Source: Sycon ciliatum
Taxonomy: Eukaryota; Porifera; Calcarea; Leucosolenida; Sycettidae
Assembly: GCF_964019385.1 (NCBI RefSeq)
Contig: NC_088644.1
Coordinates: 21,403,059-21,467,058 of the forward strand
Length of the DNA: 64,000 nt
Direction: 5' to 3'
Shown: positions 21,579 through 64,000 of the stretch, one piece after another
Numbering within the stretch: position 1 is the stretch's first letter
Layout: each line of letters begins with the position of its first letter
Position numbers and translations under genes: made by a program
Notes under the pieces: generated by a model
Seen by the model: only the letters and a program-made list of their open reading frames with translations
Told to the model about the DNA's origin: nothing
Databases searched by the model: none

Positions 21579-24500
21579 CTAAAGAACTTGGTAGCGGCCA
21601 CTGGATTGAGGTTGCCGCTGATAAGCAAGCGTGCTGGCTTGACGACGGATCTCTTCTTTAATGATGCGCTTGATCTCCATCTTCGCAATCATCACCGCAC
21701 GCTCGTTTGGACCCTCAACGTACAGATGCAGCTTCCTCTCGTCTTCCTTTGGCTCCTTGCCGGGAGGGAAGTGCACACCACGCACTGTGACAGCGCACTC
21801 GGAATACTCAGTGATCGAGTCCATGGAATCTCGAGACGTCACCTTCCAGCGCACTTGCTGCGGCATGTCATTGATTTCCACTTCGTCCTCGTAATTCACT
21901 TGCTCCTCCGTTTTCTTCTCTTCCTCAACCTTGTCAGTAGTCATAGCGGTGGATGCTGACACACCAGACGTGTTTTGCGTGGTAGCCAGACCTCTTTCCT
22001 TGCTGATCTGCACGGCACGCTGAGCAGCCAGAGCCACGCCGGACACGGAGCGCACCGCATCACCGCGCATAACCTGCCCGATGGTATCCAGGCCAGACGA
22101 GGAACCACCGGCACCCAGCTGAGCTCCCAGGCCCCTGTCCGTGATGATATTGCCAGCAATTGCCTGTGCTCGGCGCAGTGCTTCGGTTTGCGGCGCAGTG
22201 GACGAGGCACCACCCGCCTGGGCATTGCTAGGCAATAGCGAGGACTTGTTAACATTGTTCTTTTGGTGACGACTCTCCTTCGGCCGTGGACGCGATGAGA
22301 ACCACTTTTCAATCTGCTCCTCGAGGTCATCTGCAGCTTTACCTGCTGCTGCTTCTTCTTCGTCGGAATCACGGAGTCCAAGAGCTGCTTTCTGATGAGC
22401 ACGTTGTTCTTGTGCCTGAGCTTTCTCGGACTCGTCAAACTTGAAGCCTTTGCCTTTGAAGCCTTTGTTTCGCATCTTGATGACGTCACGGCCCATGCAC
22501 TTCTGCTCCTCGACGTAATCGTCCCACAGCTGTGTCAGCTCCTCCGGTACAGGCGTTACACTAAGCTCCAGTGCTTTGATGATGTCGCCAGCATAGCGGC
22601 CTTGCTCTGATGTGATAAAGGTGATAGCATAGCCTTTGTTACCAGCGCGGCCAGTGCGGCCGACGCGATGAACGTAATCCTCATAGTGGTTGGGGCACGC
22701 ATAGTTGAGCACCAGAATCAACTGCTTGACGTCCAGGCCACGCGCCGCTACAGACGTGGCAATCAGCAGGCGGGTGACACCTTGCTTGAAGTCGCTGATC
22801 ACACTGTCACGGTCTGACTGATCCATACCACCGTGCAGGGACATGCACGGGTAACCGGACTTGAAGAGTTCCTTCAGCAACCGATCAGCGTCTTCCTGCT
22901 TCTCAACGAAGACCAGGACAGAGCCCATTTCTTGGTACTGTCCAAGCAGTTCCAGCAGCTTGAAGTACTTGTCCTCTTCTTCCATCATCATGATAGTCTG
23001 CACAATGTCAACGCATACAACGCTGCGGCCGCCCACTTGTACCTCCACAGGGCGCTTTAGGATACGCCGTGCCAGAGCTTCCATCTGCCGGGGAAACGTG
23101 GCGGAGAACATGACTGTTTGCCGGTCAGGTCGAGTGTTGTCAATGATCTTCATGACCTGCGGCTCAAATCCCATGTCGAACATGCGATCAGCCTCATCCA
23201 GCACTAGATACGTGACGCGGCGCAAGTTGGTCACGCGGCCATTGTTGGCTGCCAACATATCAATCATACGTCCCGGAGTGCAGATGATCACCTCAGCGCC
23301 GCGCTTCAGCTCGGAAATCTGCTCACTGATACCGGTGCCACCGTACACACACGCACACGTCAAGTTCAGACCCTTGCCAAGCTTCCTGCAGTCCGCATAG
23401 ATCTGCAGCGCTAGCTCTCGCGTTGGAGTCATGATAATAGCGATCGCACCGTCGCCCGTCTCCAGTTCCTCCTGATCTAAAACATGCCTGAACAGAGGCA
23501 GCAGGAAGGCCACCGTCTTGCCACTGCCGGTACGCGCAATGCCAATCACATCGCGGCCGGACATGATCGCGGGGATGGCCTGCGATTGGATAGGTGTAGG
23601 CTTGTCGTACTTGAGCTTCTTGATATTGTCCATGACACGTGCACTCAGACCACACTGGGACCAGGTCTTGGCCGGTGTCGGGCAATTCTTGCCTTTCACT
23701 TGAACATTGCCGAGTTCCTCGCGGAATGCATTCACCTCTTCCTCAGTCATGCGCGACAACTCGGGTACTTCGACGTAGAAGTCTTTGCGGAACTCGCTGT
23801 ACGTCACTTTACTGTGGTCGACAATGGCCAGCTCTTTCTTGCTGCCCTTCTCTTTCTTCTTCAGTGCAGCCATGTTCTTCTTCAGTTCAGCATCCGAGTC
23901 ACCTTCCGAACTGTACTCTAATGCATCTTGGTTGTTGTACATTAGCTCTCCTTTCGTACTTTTCGTCACGACTGGCTGACTTTTCTGCACCGTCGTCACC
24001 ACTGTCTTGACGATAGTGGCAGTCTTTCCGGACGTTTTCTTCTCCGAATCAACATCGACTCCTTTGATCTTGCGCACTTCTTGCTGTACGCCCTGCATGA
24101 ATGCATCAAGAGGATCAATGTCATCCTCCTCGTCATCGCCTTCGGTTCCCATATCCACTGCTGTGCTTTCATCATCCTCAGACTTTTTTGATTCACCTTC
24201 CTCACCAGCATTTTCTTCTTCTGCCTCATCATCATCGTCCTCATCATCCAATGTCCAGCCTTTCTGCACAACTGGCTCAGATTCTTCTTCCTCCTTCATG
24301 GGCTCTTCTTTCACTGTTGCTTCCGACACGGGCTCTGCAGTCTCTGCAGTCCCGTCCTTGGCTTGCCGCTGAGCTGCACGCCAAGCTTCCACTTTCTTTC
24401 GCCTTTCCATCACCATATCAATCTGCTGTTCCTCTCCCAGGTTGCCGCTATCGGTACGCTTCGCAGGAGGTGGATCAGAACTTGCAGAAGCACTCGGTGC

Positions 24501-24974
24501 ATTGTTTGTGGATGCTGGTGTTGTTGTTGTTGAGCTGCTGGTTGTTTTTGTCTCAGTCTTGACAAGAGGAGGTGCAGGTGATTGTCGCTTTCCAGTGATA
24601 GGTTCTGGGCTCTTGCTGGCATGACGGGAAGCACGCTCTCTACTTCTGCTCCTCTCTCGACTGCGCCTCCTGCCTGGACTTCTGCGGCGGTATGGGCTTC
24701 GGCTGCGACTCCTACGCCTGCGAGCCCGGTCTCTGTCTCTATCTCTGTCCCGTTCACGATCACGGTCTCTTCTAGGCCCATCTCGTCTATCCCTGTCGCG
24801 GTCTCGGGCCCTCTCTCTGTCTCTGCTTCGCGATCTCCTCCGCACTCTATCACGACTCCTGCTCCTTTCTCTACGATCACGATCACGACCTCGGTCATCT
24901 CTCTTCTTGCGGCGGCGATCTCTGTCACTGTCAGAGTCACTACTCCCCGAAGACGGGCGTCGCCCGCGACCCAT
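21579..24974 (-). CDS. DDX46: DEAD-box RNA helicase DDX46 / Prp5
   Basis: A single uninterrupted frame encodes 1131 aa, starting at ATG 24974 (MGRGRRPSSG). An Arg/Ser/Asp-rich domain covers about residues 1-120, followed by Ser/Thr-rich and acidic segments with the family motif DPLDAFMQGV. The helicase core holds the Q-motif region (PTPIQSQA), motif I ARTGSGKT at 480-487, PTRELAL, DEAD at 593-596, SAT, and motif VI HRVGRTGR at 769-776. The C-terminus keeps the DDX46-specific stretch (INDMPQQVRWKVTS, FPPGKEPKEDERKL) and ends GRYQVL, close to human DDX46 (about 1030 aa). Prp5/DDX46 is the ATP-dependent helicase that works with U2 snRNP and SF3b in prespliceosome assembly and branch-site checking in the nucleus. 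The absence of introns contrasts with every neighbour. It is head-to-head with the multi-Tudor gene. Confidence 0.97.
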   Translation of the reverse strand: MGRGRRPSSGSSDSDSDRDRRRKKRDDRGRDRDRRERSRSRDRVRRRSRSRDRERARDRDRDRRDGPRRDRDRERDRDRDRDRARRRRSRSRSPYRRRSPGRRRSRERSRSRERASRHASKSPEPITGKRQSPAPPLVKTETKTTSSSTTTTPASTNNAPSASASSDPPPAKRTDSGNLGEEQQIDMVMERRKKVEAWRAAQRQAKDGTAETAEPVSEATVKEEPMKEEEESEPVVQKGWTLDDEDDDDEAEEENAGEEGESKKSEDDESTAVDMGTEGDDEEDDIDPLDAFMQGVQQEVRKIKGVDVDSEKKTSGKTATIVKTVVTTVQKSQPVVTKSTKGELMYNNQDALEYSSEGDSDAELKKNMAALKKKEKGSKKELAIVDHSKVTYSEFRKDFYVEVPELSRMTEEEVNAFREELGNVQVKGKNCPTPAKTWSQCGLSARVMDNIKKLKYDKPTPIQSQAIPAIMSGRDVIGIARTGSGKTVAFLLPLFRHVLDQEELETGDGAIAIIMTPTRELALQIYADCRKLGKGLNLTCACVYGGTGISEQISELKRGAEVIICTPGRMIDMLAANNGRVTNLRRVTYLVLDEADRMFDMGFEPQVMKIIDNTRPDRQTVMFSATFPRQMEALARRILKRPVEVQVGGRSVVCVDIVQTIMMMEEEDKYFKLLELLGQYQEMGSVLVFVEKQEDADRLLKELFKSGYPCMSLHGGMDQSDRDSVISDFKQGVTRLLIATSVAARGLDVKQLILVLNYACPNHYEDYVHRVGRTGRAGNKGYAITFITSEQGRYAGDIIKALELSVTPVPEELTQLWDDYVEEQKCMGRDVIKMRNKGFKGKGFKFDESEKAQAQEQRAHQKAALGLRDSDEEEAAAGKAADDLEEQIEKWFSSRPRPKESRHQKNNVNKSSLLPSNAQAGGASSTAPQTEALRRAQAIAGNIITDRGLGAQLGAGGSSSGLDTIGQVMRGDAVRSVSGVALAAQRAVQISKERGLATTQNTSGVSASTAMTTDKVEEEKKTEEQVNYEDEVEINDMPQQVRWKVTSRDSMDSITEYSECAVTVRGVHFPPGKEPKEDERKLHLYVEGPNERAVMIAKMEIKRIIKEEIRRQASTLAYQRQPQSSGRYQVL

Positions 24975-25527
24975 GGCCTACCAATTTACCTTTCGTTTGC
25001 ATATAACGAGAAACATCAGGAGCTGAGTAACGAAGTAAAAATAATCTGAAGTAATTTTATGCATAATATATTAATAGTTGAAAAATCTGGTATCTTGTTT
25101 TTGAAGTCGAACTGAACATCGCCGAAACGTTGAACGCCATTCCCGATTGCCATGGATGCAACCAGGAGTGAAGTCGTCATTTGACGACTCCTGCAAAAGT
25201 TGACGTACATCGCGTATCGACGTCTTGTTTTTGTACAAACGTTTTTTGAAATAACGCGCCACCCCACATGTGCTACCACCACTCCTCTGGTCTGGCATGT
25301 TTGATTTGTTTACAAACACCGTCTTTGATAGTTTGAACAATCAAACATCTTTTGTATTGGTTCTTTAGACTTTACTTCTAGTTCTTGACCTTGCCTTATT
25401 ACTTTGTAAACGCATAGCAGCTTTTTGTCTTTCCACTACAGTTCTTTGCCATGTAAAAGTCTCCCTGTGGAGGGTGTGTTCTGTTGTGATTCCAGTGCAA
25501 AGGAGCTCTTTGCACTTGTGCTCATTC
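24975..25527. promoter_or_regulatory. Shared divergent promoter region, DDX46 / multi-Tudor gene
   Basis: The two start codons (24974 minus, 25528 plus) are 553 bp apart and face away from each other, so both promoters and 5' UTRs must fit here unless non-coding exons lie elsewhere. No TATA box or other specific motif stands out. Confidence 0.5.
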
Positions 25528-41792
<16,265 letters not shown>

Positions 41793-43306
41793 TGGATATC
41801 TGGCCTGCCGAGCTGTTTGTCTTTGGCGTTGGACCATTCCTGTAACGGATAGCACTTCGTTACGATGTGACATCCGGAATGCCAGTGTTACTCGTATAGT
41901 TTATACCATAGTTACTTTGCCATTGCCAAAGTGGCTTTACCTTTTTAATATGTTCTTCTGTTGCGCTTCTATGTGGGGTTTTTTTACTGATGCGTCCTGG
42001 ATCATAACAATACCCATGGTTGGCTTGCTACCAAAGTACGGTTTCCCCACTCGTTCCTCTAGTCTCTCTCCCGGTGCAATGCGCACCCACAACTTCACAC
42101 ATCTGTTTTACTTTTGGACTCTCCAAATACTTTCCCGCTCTCTCTTACAACAAGGATGGTGTGTGTGTGTGTATGTGTGTTTCATGGCGTTTCAGTAGCA
42201 GCTTCTTTAATTAGTTATGGCTCGCTGCTGTGCTTCCTGTTGATCTTTCATGTTGACGACCATTCACTCGTGTCATGCCGCACCTTGTGATCAGTACAGT
42301 ACCTTTATTGTGCTTTTTCTAGGCTTTGAAATTCCATTCAACATCTCCGCGATGTAGTCAGTCCCGATGATATTGGCTTTCTCACACACCTGATTTTTAT
42401 CTTTCACAATCTCAGCATGTTTTATTCACGATAAATTGTTTTAGAACTAGTTTGTGCTGCTTACCTTCGCGGATCTTCTGCTACTTGAAACTACAATGTA
42501 GTTTGTGTACTTTACTACTTTTACGGTAGTGTTTGGAAAGTAGTCTGTTTTCTTCATATTGTTTTTTTCACGCCAAGTTTGTTTCGTCTCTTTGTTACGT
42601 TGTTGGCATTGTAGTGTAGTGTCTGTCTCAAGTCTGTACTTGGCTACCGAGAACTGTTTTCAATTATTCTCTTCTACAGAACCTGCCTTGAGCTGTATTT
42701 CTGGTCTGCCGACATGTACCAGCTTGCTTGAGAAGTCGTTTTGTCTTTCGCTTTGTGATATCCGACATCCCCCCCCCCCCCCCCCCCCCCCCGAGTTATG
42801 GAATCTTGCAAGTCTTGGTAGCAGCAACAGTAAAAGACGGGGGGGGGGGGGGGTATGTTACAAGTGTACAGTCATGACTCATGGCTCATGTATCTTCAAT
42901 CATCTTGCCATCTACATGTACATGACATAGTACATCCTCCATCTATCAGAATCAGATTTGTGGGTGTCAATCAGGGAGTTGCTCCCTCGCCTCGTGCCCC
43001 ATCGGCCCAAGACTAAAAAAGTGAGCACCCTTGCTGACTGCACAGCTAGCTAGCAGGTGCACAGCTAGCTAGTAGCTACCGCGTACCGGCACATGCACAG
43101 CTGAGTGGCTAGGTTTAGCGGTCAGCATGATTCAAGCCAAAACCCCGTGACAAACGCGGGAAGGAAGCATTTTGCACGTGACGTTTGATGATTGTTGGAA
43201 TGTTGGCCAACAAACTCATGACATTCATTGTTTTGAGCCTGACGTTTATTTTGTGTTCGACGAATCCTTACAGTTAGATGCAAAGGTAGTTCTTTCCCAA
43301 CCGAAG
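41793..43306. other. Intergenic region between multi-Tudor gene and MTHFD1
   Basis: No gene is recognised. It should hold the 3' UTR of the multi-Tudor gene and the promoter and 5' UTR of MTHFD1. It contains a 24 nt poly-C run (42769-42792) and a 15 nt poly-G run (42839-42853) only 46 nt apart, able to pair with each other, and a duplicated CACAGCTAGCTAG block near 43041-43070. Confidence 0.5.
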
Positions 43307-63480
<20,174 letters not shown>

Positions 63481-63483
<3 letters not shown>

Positions 63484-63743
63484 GTGAGTTAGATTTAAAC
63501 TCGGATACTGAGCCAGTAATAAATGTAAAAAAGAGAAGAAACACATGAAAACGAGTTATGCAGCAACTATCCACGACTGTAACAAGATGATAAACGGTCA
63601 GAAAGTGCGATAATATGGCACAAAACTGACAGGCTACTGAGACATTCAGCGACCCGAGACCTTCTCTCTTCTGACCGTGGATAGTTGCTGCATAACTCGT
63701 TTTCAGGTGTTTCTTCTCTTTTTTACATACTTAGGTGAGTTAG
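63481..63743. repeat. Fold-back insertion flanked by a 12 bp repeat of the exon 24 splice donor
   Basis: TAGGTGAGTTAG occurs at 63481-63492, where it is the actual exon 24 end and donor, and again at 63732-63743. Between them are inverted arms near 63526-63579 and 63675-63728 (AAAAAAGAGAAGAAACAC, CGAGTTATGCAGCAACTATC). The pattern looks like an insertion with target duplication. Confidence 0.65.
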
Positions 63744-63814
63744 TTGTGATATTGTTAGTTTTGCCTTCATGTTGCTTTGAAGTTTCTGCATCCTATGTAC
63801 AAGTAATCCAGGGT

Positions 63815-63966
63815 TGAGGGACGAACCTGAGTGGGCTGTGCTGTTCAAGTATGCTGGCGTTCCCTCTGAACTGGGCGAACCTGAGTGGGCCGTGCTGTTC
63901 AAGTATGCTGGCGTTCCCTCTGAACTGGGCGAGTGCTGTGCAAGTATGCTGGCGTTCCCTCTGAAC
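63815..63966. repeat. Tandem repeat of about 54 bp, nearly three copies
   Basis: Units contain GCGAACCTGAGTGGGC and CAAGTATGCTGGCGTTCCCT, the third one shortened. It lies in the last visible MTHFD1 intron. The following sequence to 64000 is non-coding. Confidence 0.85.
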
Positions 63967-64000
63967 TCCGCTCACATTCTGTTGTTATTTGTGTGTGTGT

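Noticed and set aside
21579..24974. DDX46 as a processed pseudogene
   Set aside because: All helicase motifs and the family-specific C-terminus are intact over 1131 codons, with no poly(A) tract seen.

Overview
This window is nuclear DNA from an animal. Every gene I can rebuild has GT-AG spliced introns and an animal-type product. Three products point to Metazoa: an AKAP1-type KH-Tudor scaffold, a WDFY1/2-type WD40-FYVE protein and a multi-Tudor (RNF17/TDRD-like) protein. The mix of mid-sized introns, long CT and TG microsatellites and many TA-flanked miniature inverted-repeat elements would suit an early-branching marine invertebrate such as a sponge, but the sequence does not prove the species.

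Layout. 2185-7905 (-): AKAP1 homologue, 4 coding exons, 519 aa. 8646-18893 (+): WDFY2/WDFY1 homologue, 12 coding exons, 416 aa. 21579-24974 (-): DDX46/Prp5 RNA helicase, 1131 aa, with an intronless CDS. 25528-41792 (+): multi-Tudor protein with an N-terminal coiled coil and a CCCH zinc finger, 16 coding exons, 1453 aa. 43307 to beyond the right edge (+): MTHFD1, with 23 firm exons plus one possible optional exon inside the window; the protein runs off the end at about residue 669 of an expected ~930. For each gene the splice phases were followed from exon to exon by hand and stay in frame throughout.

Arrangement. AKAP1/WDFY2 and DDX46/multi-Tudor are two head-to-head pairs, with 740 bp and 553 bp between start codons. 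WDFY2 and DDX46 converge on a 2.7 kb repeat-rich gap. The multi-Tudor gene and MTHFD1 run head to tail. The products do not form one pathway: mitochondrial mRNA/PKA anchoring, endosomal PI3P binding, spliceosome assembly, probable germline piRNA (Tudor) work, and one-carbon folate metabolism.

Between exons the window is mostly repeats. These include several MITE families with intact inverted termini, an 857 bp fold-back element with a TTTAA duplication, a PIF/Harbinger-like MITE, pogo/Tigger-like MITEs, a transposase-bearing element next to its deleted derivative, a hAT (BED finger) transposase relic, a Ty3/gypsy integrase fragment, a tRNA-derived SINE, minisatellites and strand-biased microsatellites. 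I found no clearly new molecular system. The items most worth checking are the in-frame optional exon in the MTHFD1 NADP loop, the CCCH finger inside a Tudor array, and microsatellites placed as polypyrimidine tracts at splice acceptors.
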